From Sclerodactyla briareus (Eukaryota; Echinodermata; Holothuroidea; Dendrochirotida; Sclerodactylidae), in assembly GCA_026419785.1 (NCBI GenBank), contig JAODTK010005519.1, positions 62,001 to 126,000 on the forward strand: a stretch of DNA of 64,000 nucleotides, in the 5' to 3' direction. A program made the position numbers and the translations under genes. How positions within the stretch are numbered: position 1 is the stretch's first letter; every line of letters starts with the position of its first letter. The notes under the pieces are model-generated. The model was not told the origin of the DNA and did not search any database. It saw nothing but the letters and a program-made list of their open reading frames with translations. Shown here one piece after another: positions 24,422 through 35,639 of this stretch.

Positions 24422-24634
24422 GTACATGATCCTATTGTTTGGTACGATTGAGGGTCAAATCAGTTTTCAGCAGGCCTTTTCAAGTTTTAACTTGGCCAAG
24501 TGTGTACCGTTCTTATCGAGATCACAGGTACCACATCGTTTCGTTAAGATGGTTCCATCTTTTAATTGGTAGAATTTTGAAAGAGCCGTATTAAACCCTG
24601 ATGAGCTGGTACAATTTAAGTATGATATTATATG

Positions 24635-24635
<1 letters not shown>

Positions 24636-24682
<47 letters not shown>
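24636..24682. repeat. (TTA)n microsatellite
   Basis: Short TTA trinucleotide repeat. The minus ORF across it (24467-24691) reads Asn repeats and is not a gene. Confidence 0.9.
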
Positions 24683-25660
24683 TACTTGCAATGACTATTT
24701 TAAGTCTTTATAGTTGCATAACTGCACGGCCTCTCATTCATAACGAGGGTTATGCTCATTTCCATCAATGATTTTCCTTGGTCAACATGTTCTAGGTCGG
24801 AGTGTCAGAGGATGTAATTTAGCAACCTGATGTCGATTTCTTTTGTCACTTCATGAGAACTTTACTCGCAGTTTGTATTATTGGGGTTCTTATTTCCTCG
24901 TGTGACTCACAACCAGCAAAGTGATGCTTTTTCTCTCCGTTGCTCATGACCACCGCAATAAACAAAACATGTTTTCAAACATGTTTCCGCGCTCCCGCTA
25001 CCTGCCGGTCCTTGCCATGTCAGAGTCGTTCGTGTTGGCCAAGTGGGAACTGCCATTTTGCTCCATCACACACAATCCACCATACGAGCAGTGCATGTAC
25101 TTCTTTACCTGTTTTGAGGACCATCTTGCGCCGAAGGCAGGATTCTTAAACAAAATCCATACATATACACGCTGGATTTTTTCCATGTGATTTTGCCGGG
25201 TTTTTTTTCTCGTTAGGTGTTTGACGCTCAACGCGCGTAGTGGCATTAGTCAGCTTGCCCCGCACTGTCATCAGTGCATATGATACCATTCCTTGCCCAT
25301 ATAAAAAAGAAAAAAAAATCGGACAGTAATGTTCATTGTTTTTTTCATCGCGATACTCTCAGTGGTATAAGTCTGATCTGTACTACAAGATCCCGCACCG
25401 AATCCAGTCATTGAAAATAAAATACAAATCTGAAGAAATGCGCACCTCGCGCGCGTCAAGCTGTACGCATCTTGTGTTCCTCTCCAGTTATTCTATGTGT
25501 TATCATTTCTGCCTGTTTTTCTGTTTAACAGGGAGCAATACTACCGAAAAAGTTGCACCACTTCGTGCGGCAAATTTAGGACCCTGGTGGCATGGCGTAC
25601 AAAGCGGGAGGTGGTGAAAAAGACAATTCTAGAATCCTAAAAATTTGTAAAAGGTAACTA
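24683..25660. other. Unrecognised stretch with overlapping short ORFs
   Basis: ORFs of 89 codons (24921-25190, +) and 82 codons (24998-25246, -) overlap. The minus one has protein-like pieces such as FKNPAFGARWSSKQVKKYMH, but no family was recognised. Neither is called. Confidence 0.25.
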
Positions 25661-25664
25661 TACT

Positions 25665-25835
25665 TTGGAATGGAAACACATCTGGGACATGGGATTTCAA
25701 AATGAAGATGATTCCAGTTTGCAGTTTGAGAGGTCTGGGGAGCGTCATTTCCTGCGATCTGGGCAACGGTGTCACTGATAATTTTCTACGCTGCTCATCG
25801 CGCAGATCGTTGGGTGGCTCTCCGCTTGGTGAACA
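25665..25835 (+). repeat. Diverged direct repeat, copy 1
   Basis: GGAATGGAAACACATCTGGG, GAGAGGTCTGGGGAGCG, TGCGATCTGGG and TCGTTGGGTGGCTCTCC occur here in this order and recur in modified form at 26140-26300. Family unknown. Confidence 0.5.
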
Positions 25836-26029
25836 GGCGAAATTCCCAATGCACGAGTGACCAACTTCTACTAAGTCCATAGAGAGGGTCATGTTACGTT
25901 GTTCCTAGATCTCTGACTTTTAGTGGAGCTACTGGCAACAGAGAGAAGTCCATCGGCAACTTATCGGCAAATTATACTCTCGGATTGTCGGAAGAGCGAA
26001 CGGTTCTGGGATCGGGGTAATATCTGCGC

Positions 26030-26090
26030 TTGAGAACGTCTACGACGTTGGAAAGCGTTATATAAACATGCCGATACTATTATTATATCG
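26030..26090 (+). repeat. LINE/SINE-type 3' tail
   Basis: GGAAAGCGTTATATAAACATG followed by ACTATTATTAT matches the general form of the tail seen in the SINE at 2540-2602 (AAGCGCTATATAAG then (TTA)n). Probably the end of an old retroposon. Confidence 0.45.
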
Positions 26091-26139
26091 GGAACATTCT
26101 CCTCCCTCGAGAAGTAAGACCAAACTTCAGAGAATACGT

Positions 26140-26300
26140 CTCTCGGGATGGAACATTTTGGGATATGAGACCGCAATATAATGACTGTTTCGATTCGAAT
26201 TGAAAGGCCTGGGAATTGCCATCTCTGCAATCTAGGAGGTCTCTTTAGCTAGAAAAAATCGCTTCGCGACAAACCGATTGGGGCGCTCCACTGGATAGTT
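26140..26300 (+). repeat. Diverged direct repeat, copy 2
   Basis: It carries GGGATGGAACATTTTGGGATATG, GAAAGGCCTGGGAATTGCC, TCTGCAATCTAGG and CGATTGGGGCGCTCCAC in the same order as copy 1, about 470 bp downstream. Confidence 0.5.
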
Positions 26301-26315
26301 ATTATGTTATAGGCG

Positions 26316-27285
26316 ATGGGATTATCGAGACACATCAAATTCACGAACTTTTTTGTGGCAAGCGTACAGGACAATAGTCAGTTTCAGAATATTACAGAGC
26401 CTACAAAAGAAAACAATATTTTGGATTTGTTACTTACATCGGAGATGGAAAACTTAGAAGTTGCTGAACTATTCGGAAGTAGCGACTATAATTGTATTCT
26501 ATGGACAACAATGATTACAGAGGACAGGAAGAGCAGGTACAAAAGATTATGGACTAGAGAACAAAGAAACTGGACGAAAGATGAAGGATGGATGCAGTGT
26601 CATCAACTGGGAAGAACTTCGAGGGCTGTTCGAGTACAAGAATGTGGGACATCTTTGCTAACCACTACAATCGACAAGTGAAACACGGGTTCCGTGAGAG
26701 AGCGGCACAATCATAATAAACCTAAATGAGTGACAAAAGAGGGCCTGGGGGGGGGGGAAAAAAAAAAAAAACGGATCGATTCGGGAAAAAAAAACGGAAA
26801 GCCTGGAGAGACTACAAGAATACACAGAACCTAACGGGATGGGATCACTTCAAGATACTGTAAAACCAGGTGAAGATGCAAATAGAAGAAGCCGAGAAAA
26901 TTTTGAAGGGAAGCTGGCAGAAAAATGTAAAGACCCCCTCAACAAATGTCTACTCATATGTACGATCCAAGCAAAAAGTCTGAGAAAAGTAGGCCCAATA
27001 ACGGATGAAAACGGAAAAGTGTTAATGGAGGATATGAAAATAGCAGAAGCTCTCAACAAGTTCTTATCTGAAATGTTTACACGTGAAGGAAACATACCGG
27101 AAACAGAAATATTTTTCAACAGGGAGGATGCTATATTAAACTTGGCATAGATTAAGAGATGGTCCTCAACGACATTACAGGAAATTAAGAAAGGGAGAGC
27201 TGCTGGACGAGATAACATCAACCAGATTAGATGATGAAGGAAAGGCGAGTGAAACTGCAGAACCACTAACAATGATCTTGTTGGA
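26316..27285 (+). mobile_element. LINE remnant, 5' part (endonuclease end and RT start)
   Basis: FVASVQDNSQFQNITEPTK and then NNILDLLLTSE plus SSDYNCI (26350-26495) match the C-terminal part of a CR1-type endonuclease. MWDIFANHYNRQVKHGF follows in another frame near 26645-26695. Then come a G/A homopolymer interruption (26747-26772), WRDYKNTQNL, and an ORF (26839-27150) with FLSEMFTREGNIPE. EIKKGRAAGRDNINQIR lies at about 27180-27232 (the usual KAAGPD-type RT start). Frameshifts and stops make it dead. It continues after an insertion, at 28256. The 179-codon minus ORF 26850-27389 is a shadow. Confidence 0.8.
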
Positions 27286-28255
27286 TTCCCACAGGGGGGG
27301 GGGGGGCAGGAGGGCGGCTTCCCCCCCCCCCCCTTGGTTTTGGGGCCGAAAAAAATAAAATCGACAGAATGACGTTTTAATGCACACATTTTCGTCGTGA
27401 GTGGGGTGGGTGAAAGGACTCAATGTTAACTTGCAAACTTCGCAGCGTTTTCTGGCCTTATGTGTGACCACGTGGCATGCGTGATCACTCGGACCCATGC
27501 CGTTTAGTCGTTAGATATCTCCGAATTTGCATAAGTTTAGAATGTAAAACAGGGATTAGACTTTATAAATATTTCGAAACTGTCGAAAGGTTGACTCGGA
27601 GTTCGGAACTATAAAATTTGAAATTGTTATTTGAATTTGTTATTCGGGAATGGCCTACATCCAGGGACTACACAGGCTCCTTGGTCTCACGTGCTGATGC
27701 TTGAGAAAAAACAGAGAAAAGAGGCTCAGACTGAGATTGTCTTCAATACGTTATGTTCATCTTGAGACTTCGTCAAATTGTGGTGAGTATAAATTAGGCC
27801 TTTAGATACAAATTGGTACCGGTAGCGGCGTAGGCCTTGATTGTCATTGAGTTCAGTCACATCTTCTTTGCATACAATAATGCATTTTTCTAGAAAGTAA
27901 GCCAGCCTCCGTACAGAACGTAGGTACAGTTTCATCGAGTACAGTTTCATTGAGTTTTATTCTTTGTCAGGTGTATCGAATGAAATATGACCTGCCTGGA
28001 AAAATTGTCATGCATTTTATTTTTTTCCAGAAATTTATGGATTTTTGTCAAACTCGTTGTGACGAAGATGCCCTTACAAAAAGTGTATCAAGATTGTGTT
28101 TTTTTGGGGGCACCAGTTTTGCATCTAAGCAGCATCAATGACTCAAAAAATCGCAAAGGGGAGGGGGACACCCCTCTTAGACCCCTCCCCATGTCAGAAT
28201 CCAGGCCAAATCTCCCCCCCACCCCCCCCATTGTAAAACCTGGCGCGCCCCGGAT
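27286..28255. mobile_element. Insertion of about 970 bp splitting the LINE
   Basis: The LINE reading stops near 27285 in the linker after the KAAG-type motif and resumes at 28256 in the RT core, so this stretch looks inserted. It has G and C runs close to each end (27294-27306 G, 27321-27333 C, C runs at 28205-28230). The middle, 27400-28050, is AT-rich and unrecognised. G/C-run ends of the same style occur elsewhere in the window (5.8-6.6 kb). Element type unknown. Part of the RT (motifs 0-1) may be deleted rather than displaced. Confidence 0.45.
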
Positions 28256-29317
28256 ATGGAACATCGCAGGGATTCCGGAGAGGACAAAGATAAAGATGAA
28301 GGAACATCTGTGGATGTAATATAACTGGACCTACAAAAAGCTTTTGACACTGTACCGCAGAGGAGGTAGTGCAAAATTAAAGACACGCTAGATGCACGAT
28401 ACTGAAAATTGATCGAGAGCTTGCTACATGATCGGCAGCAGAGAGTAGTCTAAATGTGAAAGTATCTGAATGGAAAGGGTCATCAAGTTCAGTGGTACAA
28501 GGATCAGTGCTGGTACCGGTTTGGTATAATATATTCATGAACGAACGATTTAGACACTGGGGTTAAGTCAGAACTTTTAAATTTGCAGATGATACGAATG
28601 AAGTGCATCCTATAAGAAATATGTACGATCAGCAACAGCTGCAGAAGGATTAATCAATTCATACGGTGGACAGGGAAAGTGGAAGAAGAAATTCATGTGG
28701 GAAAAGGTCAGTGAGCATTTTAGATATGGGAACCCTAAATACAACTATTACATGGGAGAAAAATGAGTGAAAACAAAGGGAGAGAAGAATTTTGAAATAT
28801 ATGTAAATACAACTATGAGATTTAGTGGACAATGTGCTGAATAAGCTAAAAAGGCGAATAGAGTGATGGGGAATTATCAAACGTAATTTTACAACTTTGA
28901 CTATTTGGTGTTCTGAAACAAACTATAAAAATCCCTCTGAGGCCACATCTGGGTTATCGTGTACCAGCCAGTGAAAACCATACTTGAAGAAGAGTTATTA
29001 AAAGGAGTGCAGAGGAGAATTACAAACCCATCCATGGTCTGATTAATTAGGTCATATGAAGAGAGACTGAAGGATTTGAGGTTAATGACAATAGAACAGC
29101 GTCATTCACGCCAAGATCTGATTAGCCTACTCAGTACATTTTACAATACAACACAAGGAAGGATGAACAACAATGTGGATGACTCTGTTGAACTCATAGG
29201 AGAGACAGAGAGTCGTACCACGAGGAAATTCACTGAAAATAAGTCCAAACAGTGCATTGGAAGAAGACGGAACTCATATTCTGTAGGATATGGGAACTTA
29301 AAAAAAAAAAAAAAAAA
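28256..29317 (+). mobile_element. LINE remnant, 3' part (RT core to poly(A))
   Basis: After a frame change, DEGTSVDVI and LDLQKAFDTVPQRR lie at 28297-28365 (RT motif A region). VKVSEWKG, then VVQGSVLVPVWYNIFMNERF follows at about 28465-28550 (motif B). KFADDTNEVHP is at about 28580-28612 (catalytic F-ADD, motif C). Weak pieces of the thumb follow, then EERLKDLRLMTIEQRHSRQD (about 29060-29118). A run of 18 A at 29300-29317 ends the recognisable part. Stops and frame changes are many. It belongs with the 5' part at 26316-27285. Confidence 0.8.
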
Positions 29318-30701
29318 GGGGAAACTTTAAAAAATTTTTCCATAAATATTTTCAGGAACAGAATAGCCGAGTGCTGGATCCTCGGGGTAATTTATGACCT
29401 CTTATCCCTCACTCTGAAGACTCATCGAAGCCAGGATGAGAGGTGGCCATCAGGTAAATTCCATGGAACAAGTGGCATTGTCAAGCTCGATGCGTGAGCT
29501 AAAAACGGTGTTTTCTAACCGGTCTTGTCCTAGCAATCCCCGTGTTTCCAAAGATTTCTTCATATTGACCCCTGAGCAAGTATTCAGAAATAGCCCCCAC
29601 AGCCTTGTTCGACGAATCCGCTCACTCAGATATCTTGATATTTCGTTTGTGAAGCAGATCCCTACAAAAAGCTTGACAACTACTAGAAATAGCACCGGTT
29701 ACGTACACCTCATAGCACTTTAAATATTATTCATGTCAGTTGAGTATTTACTTGTGTCGAAAGGGGTTGAAATATTCAAACACCTCCCTTCAATTCGAAC
29801 ACAATATAGGAGTTTCCATGAGACGTTTATAACTTCAAATGGATAGTGGAGCGTTGATACGTATGTTCAAATTTTGTAATATATATCTGGATTAGTACAG
29901 ATTGAAAAGGGTAAAACATGAACCCGCCTTTGTATGTAGACTAGTCCACTAATTCAGGGGGATTTTTTTTTTAATATCGATGGGACCTTGGACATTGTAC
30001 CCTGAAGTGTTATATTGCCTGATACCTACCATAGGGCTAAACAAACATGGGAGTAGCTAGCAAATATACGCGTTCTTTAACCTCTCTCCCAATAGACGTA
30101 GTCTAATGTAATAGAGACTGTGTCTTCAATCGCCCTTGGGCTTCGCGTATAAACCTCCAGGTTTTATAAGGCATCAGTGTCAGGGGCGTGCTCTAAAAGT
30201 CGTATAATGAAACTCTTCTTCATACTTATGTGCTTAGATCTGAAGAGGCAAAATCACGTCATTTCTCAGCGTTGTCAATGGTAACTGTATTAACGCCTGC
30301 AGTACATACACGCAGGCCTCGTGGAGATCGTAGTTAATTAGATTTCGCCTGCAACGTCACTGCGTAGTGGCCAGTACGGCGGTTATTTAATGGAGCGACC
30401 ATAAGCTCTTGAAAGTTGCTATAATAAGGAGCTGAATTGAGGCGAGCAGTCATACCTCGCGTGTCTTCTCGATACTACCGTAGGAAAGCCTTTCCACGTC
30501 TCACAAGAATGATGTCGGGGTCCGTACGGGGTAACAGGAAATATTCAGCAACAGGAGATAGTCCGCCGCAGCTGTCTGTAAACAAGCATTATAGCTTGTT
30601 GTAAGCCAGAAATAGTAACAGTTTCGATAGCTCTATTACAACTGGCTTGAAAACATAATATTAAAATATTTATTAATTACATGACAAGCTACAGGGCCTT
30701 C
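29318..30701. other. Unrecognised stretch
   Basis: ORFs overlap at 29436-29723 (+) and 29450-29695 (-) without a recognisable domain. No repeat structure was seen. Confidence 0.25.
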
Positions 30702-30765
30702 ACCGCCGCCGCCACCGTTGCCGCCGCCGCCGTCTCCGCCGCCGCCGTATCCGCCGCCGCCGCCG
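30702..30765. repeat. (CCG)n microsatellite
   Basis: About 64 bp of imperfect CCG/CGC trinucleotides in otherwise AT-rich DNA. Confidence 0.95.
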
Positions 30766-30789
30766 GAAAACTTTAGCCGTTAGTGCTCT

Positions 30790-32010
30790 CATTCGTTAAC
30801 ACTTTATACGAATTGGACACAAAACTTGGTACACATGTCGTATAAGTAAAATGCGATAAGTTCGAAAATGGGCTATATCGTATATTTGCTGCCCTCTATT
30901 TCGCAGGTTTTCTGACAAAATGTTCAATTTGTGCGATTTACACGAACATCGTGGTTGGGCGTAGGGGGTCCGGTAGTTGTTGGAGCCGATAAACACATGG
31001 CCAACAATTTCACGGTCATGGAGGATCAGTTTGCCTTTCTTGGCCAGTAGCCTCATTAGCATAATGTAAGTGATAGTTCAAAAATTCATTGGATTTCATG
31101 AGAACTTGGTGAAATAGGGCCACTATCAGTGCCGATTGATGTGAATTTTCTAGGGACGAGGTCACTGGAGGTCATCTTGCATGAAGATTAATTGCATAAT
31201 AGGGCCCAATTAGCAATTAGGGCACATTATAAAACTTGTGGATTCTCACGAAACTTGGTGAGTAGGACCTCTAACAGCCCGATGAATTATTCAATTGCAT
31301 TGAAAATCATTCGCAAGGTATTAGTTGTGTTTAATTTAAAGATTCGTTAGCTAATCGGAATAATTAATGAAATTATTTTCTCAACTTTTAGGGATTTTGA
31401 CGAAAACTTGTGAATAGGACCTACTACCATCCTTGCTAAATATAAATAGCATCAAGATCACTGAGGGTAAATTGGAGGGACTAATTTGCAATTAGTTGTC
31501 CTGATCAGTCAAATGATGAGTTACTACTTTTTCGCAAAATTAATTATAACATGGACATGCTCATTGGAAATCCAGATGCTATGTAGAGGGAGCATCACTG
31601 GAGAGAATAACCAACTAGAAAGGGGGAAGAAGGCATGTAACAATTTTCATAAGAACCGCCCCAACCAGTCATTGAAGGTCATTAAAGGTCACTTAGGGGT
31701 CAAAAACTGATTTTGACTTTTACGGCAAATCACTGGGTGTGGTCAATCAGAATGCAAAATGCTCCTAGGCGTGGATGTATAACATTGGAGAGTAAACAAT
31801 TTCATAAAAATCTGTCATATCATTGAAGGTATTCGAGGGCACTTAGGGGTCAAAAACTGTTTTCTGTCTTTAATCGGAGAATTGAATATCTGACGAAGGG
31901 CGGATGGTTCAACATGGTGATATAATTGTTGACCTGTAGGTGTGTGGACCTCTGACCTGAATTTGACCTCTGTCGGTGGTCAGTGGGTAAAGCGAAATCT
32001 TGAAATAAAT
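30790..32010 (+). repeat. Diverged tandem family, period about 150 bp
   Basis: A motif like GGATTTCATGAGAACTTGGT followed by GAATAGGACC recurs at about 31091, 31240 and 31392. A second motif, CACTTAGGGGTCAAAAACTG, is identical at 31690 and 31840. Related AAACTTGGTACACATG words lie at 30820. The period stays close to 150 bp while the sequence is strongly diverged. Short ORFs here (30796-31062 -, 31486-31710 +) lie within the repeats and are not called. Confidence 0.65.
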
Positions 32011-32744
32011 GTGCTTATTTAAGGACGAACTTGTCGTTTCTAACCAAAATGGGGGTCTTTATGGGGGTGTTAGTACTTCTTCCCTATGATTGCTCAAAAG
32101 AGGGGATATACACGTGGGCGGTTACCCGCCTACATATGTCTAGTTATGCCCATATTTGACTCGCTGCTTTGAGTGCCCGTCGTTAAAGCTTGAAGACTTT
32201 ATTAAGGATACCACCATAACAACAACGATTGGATCGGACTACACATTATACAGCGGGTAAAAAACAAACTTCACACGTGCGTAAAAATCGCACTGCTAGT
32301 GCCGATCGTCTGAATTCTCTGCAATTGTTTATTTCTTTGTCGCCAGACTGATTTAGTATACAGAAAAAACAAGGACTAATGAGACTGAGATTCTGATATT
32401 TAGAGTTTTCTGATATTTTTCATCATGTAGCCAGGCTGAATTACGTGAGTATTGCCGATAGAACCTATATAACATATTGACTGATACAGATATAATGAAA
32501 TGATACAGAATATATAAAAAATGCATTCAACTTTAGGGCTACAAACAACTTTAGCTTAATAGGCTAAAAAGGAGGCCAGCACACTACGAGCGACCCAGGC
32601 ATCTTGTGAGAGAGGCTACATGACCAAAAAATAATGCAAAAAATTCGCGTGCGGTATTGCTTAGTTGGGTGATTTTGTATTCCTTGACGAAGTCAGAGGA
32701 TCTATGCAGTCCTGATGTGTGTGTTGTATGTGTGTATGTAACGC
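32011..32744. other. Unrecognised stretch
   Basis: No gene or repeat recognised between the two tandem families. Confidence 0.25.
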
Positions 32745-33245
32745 AGGCTTGTAAACACGATGAATCGACCCCACCTCGATGGATGGAGCTATACTTGGTA
32801 TGTGTGTGCCCCATGATGAGTACATGAACCCTATTGTTTTGGGAGTCAGGTCAGAGGTAATCGTGAGGTCACCAGAGTAAAGTCTTTGTTGGTTTTGTTT
32901 TTTTTGGAAAAACCTTGTAAACACGATAAGTCCCAGGAATGTTGGTCTGATCGGGTTCAAATTTGGGGCGTAGCTTTCGTATGGGGGGTACAGAAACCCC
33001 ATTGTTTCTGGTAAAGTCGGGGGTTGAATTTGGGTCCCAAAATAGAAAATTTGTGAAAGTCAAATTGGCCAGTTTTGGTTGTGAAACGATTCTCGACGCC
33101 ACCTGATGAATGAAGCCACACGTTGGGTATGTGTTCTTGATGATGAGTAAATGAACCCTAGTCATTTTAGGGTCAAGGTCAGAGGTCATGATTGAGTACA
33201 TGAACCCTATTGTTTGAGGTCACCAGAGGCCAATCTGAAATCTTG
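32745..33245 (+). repeat. Diverged tandem family, period about 165 bp
   Basis: CTTGTAAACACGAT or a variant starts units at about 32748, 32914 and 33079. Each unit carries a block like GAGTACATGAACCCTATTGT (about 32817, 32985, 33149, 33193) followed by GGTCAGAGGT. The two minus ORFs of 110-113 codons (32661-33002, 32869-33201) are by-products of the repeat. The same family appears inverted at 34690-35560. Confidence 0.7.
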
Positions 33246-34470
33246 GAAATTATTGGTAGCTATCATATTCATGACTATTAGTTGGTGGGGGAAAATGTGA
33301 AATTTCAGACGATATGTTGCCATAATGAGCTTGGTACAATCTTCCATTTGGCCTGTGTCTGGCTATAGGTGTCAGGAAGAGTCAAGGAATCAATAATCCT
33401 TTTGGCTTTCTGGTTCAGATTCGGGCAAACATTAATTCTGCCACTCAAACTGGAAGGGTTCGTTCGCCTTGAATGAACATGAATTCAGGACCACAGTATC
33501 CAGTAAAGTTCGCTTTCTACAAGGTTGAACTAAACTAAAAATGTCTTAACCCCCCCCCCCCCCTCCCCGGCCCTTATTCACGTGAGTTTCTTCCTGATGG
33601 CCGGGTTGGCATTAATCCACTTGAATTCACCCAGATGATGAGAGGTGTCGGAAAACTCAATGCATATCATATTTGGAGTTCATCAGTATTTTCACCGATT
33701 ATTGGCCCCCATATAGCCTGGCCACCATCTCACCAAGAATCATACGAAATGCCCGTTTCTGCATAGAGATTCCCTAGGCCCTGCGATGAAGTATTGCAGT
33801 TTAGTCCAGTTTTCCACATAGGAGCTCAACATAATTGAAAGACGCTCTGATGAATGTACGGACGTAGCTAGCTAGAGTCGTAACTTGGGGGCCACTCGCT
33901 AGGGGTTGAAAGTGGCCGGGGGGGGGGGTTGTTTCTGAACAGAGACAATCTATAAGCGGAGAACCCACTACGTAGCGCCGGTGCCCCCAAGAACTTTGCC
34001 CCTTATGCTTCACAAACTCGCAAAGCTGGTCGGACACGGTTCGTTAGCTCCTAACCTGCATGTGACCAGCATTTGAAATGGACAACCTTACCTGCCATTT
34101 TTATTTTTAATTCAGATTGTAACTAGCCACCCGCCCGTTTATTTACGAAAATCCTACCAGTTTAGCCCAGATCAGGTGGGGATGTGCTCACGAATCATCG
34201 ATGATACGAGATTATACAAACCAAGTTTGCATGTCGCATATCCCAGTGAACCCATCCATCATACCCCTAACATTAATACTCCTTGGCCTTGACGCCACTT
34301 GCCCTGTGCGCCCTGTCTCCTGTCCGTCTACACAACAAAACTCAATGTCTTCTTTGCCTGCTAAATGTTACAATTTAATCGAACCAATTGACGATTGTCT
34401 GTGGTGTGTTTCCCGATGTATCTCTCTTGCCGCTCCATTCATAAACATCATCAGGGGTGCGATTGGAACA
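33246..34470. other. Spacer between inverted repeat blocks
   Basis: No gene recognised. It has C and G runs at 33550-33563 and 33918-33928. The 78-codon minus ORF 33801-34037 has no recognisable domain. The 146-codon ORF at 34201-34641 begins here; its second half runs into a dispersed repeat, so I do not call it a gene. Confidence 0.3.
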
Positions 34471-34473
34471 GTC

Positions 34474-34545
34474 CATCTGAGCGGAGGGCCACCATATGCT
34501 GGCGCGGAGCGTACAAGAAACATTTTTGGCGTACCAGCCTCCAGT
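34474..34545 (+). repeat. GCGGAGC-type dispersed repeat, copy 1
   Basis: GAGCGGAGGGCCACCATATG, then TGGCGCGGAGCGTACAAGAA and ACATTTTTGGC. The same series of words occurs at 60586-60650 and 60805-60860. Confidence 0.6.
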
Positions 34546-34689
34546 TGGCGGGAAGCGTTTGACTGTAGTACAGCCTTGAAATATGACGTCAGGAAGGCCT
34601 ATGCAAATTCTTCAATGAGGACAAAATGCTTTTATGAATGATAGAACCAGCTATATACTAAACACATATCATATGCCAGTAACCTCATT

Positions 34690-35560
34690 ATGCGAAACCT
34701 CACATACAATTTGGAACTTCTCCACCCAGGTGAGGTTCTTCGAGGCATACCAAATTTCAACCTGGCCTGATCAGGCACTTTCTCGACTTATCAAGTTAAC
34801 AAGATTCTCAGACGTTGACTCTCTTGACTTCAATGACCTTTGAGCCGACTCCAAATGGGATTTCATGTACATCTGGAGAACCTGCATACCAAATACGAAC
34901 TCTATCCATCCAGGTTGGGTCTAGTTATCTTGTTGAGACGACTAAAATTGCCAAGTTATCAGTTTGTTCACATTTTCCAATTTTCGAAAACGGACCCCCG
35001 GTCCACACCAAATACAATTGGGTTTATGTACTCCCCATAAGAGAGTTGTGTACTGAATTTCAACCTGATCATTTCAAGCATACGGACTTATCGTGTTAAA
35101 AGTTTTCAGACTTTTACCTATCTTTACCTCAGATTGACCTTTGCCTGCCACCAAAAACAATAGGGATCATGTACTCTTTATGCCGACCCAACACAAGTAT
35201 GACTTCATGCATCCAGGAGCGGGATCGACCCCCCCCGTTATGTGCCCTTAACGAGCTAAAGATTGCCAAATTATCAAATTATCAAGATTGACCCCAGTCG
35301 CACAACCTAAAACAATAGGGTTCCTGTACTCTCCATAAAGAGAGTGTACACTTGAATTTCTACCGATGGACAAAGCACCCTCCTCCCCCCCCCCTCCCCC
35401 CCCCCCCCTTTCTTTACTTATCGTGTTAACCAGATTTTTCATACTTTGACCTATTTGACCTTTCGAACTGACCCCAAAACCATAGGGGATCAGGGACTCA
35501 TATGGTGGAAACCAGTATACACAGTCCCAGAATTTCATCCAGTCAGGTGCGGGTCGAGTT
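34690..35560 (-). repeat. Inverted block of the 165-bp tandem family
   Basis: Read on the minus strand, the block carries the words of the 32.7-33.2 kb array. On the plus strand these appear as ATTGGGTTTATGTACTCCCC (about 35018), AATAGGGATCATGTACTC (about 35158), AATAGGGTTCCTGTACTC (about 35314) and AGGGGATCAGGGACTCA (about 35484). CTTATCGTGTTAA-type words occur at about 34794, 35086 and 35417. Spacing runs from about 136 to 167 bp. A (C)n tract interrupts it at 35385-35408. Confidence 0.65.
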
Positions 35561-35566
35561 ATCGTG

Positions 35567-35569
35567 TCA

Positions 35570-35611
<42 letters not shown>

Positions 35612-35632
35612 ACACACACCACACACACACAC
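35567..35632. repeat. (AC)n microsatellite
   Basis: About 65 bp of AC dinucleotides directly at the end of the inverted tandem block. Confidence 0.95.
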
Positions 35633-35639
35633 TGTCATG

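Noticed and set aside
24467..24691. ORF with an Asn repeat
   Set aside because: Product of the (TTA)n microsatellite.
26850..27389. 179-codon minus-strand ORF, longest in the window
   Set aside because: It lies antisense over a recognisable LINE reading frame and its G/C-run insertion; the translation is a shadow.
32661..33201. Two minus ORFs of 110 and 113 codons with similar words
   Set aside because: Both derive from the 165-bp tandem units; similarity between them reflects the repeat.
34201..34641. 146-codon plus ORF
   Set aside because: Its second half is a dispersed GCGGAGC-type repeat and no domain is visible.
30790..35560. CRISPR-like reading of the regular arrays
   Set aside because: Units are tandem and diverged throughout, with no constant repeat plus unique spacer pattern, and the genome is animal.
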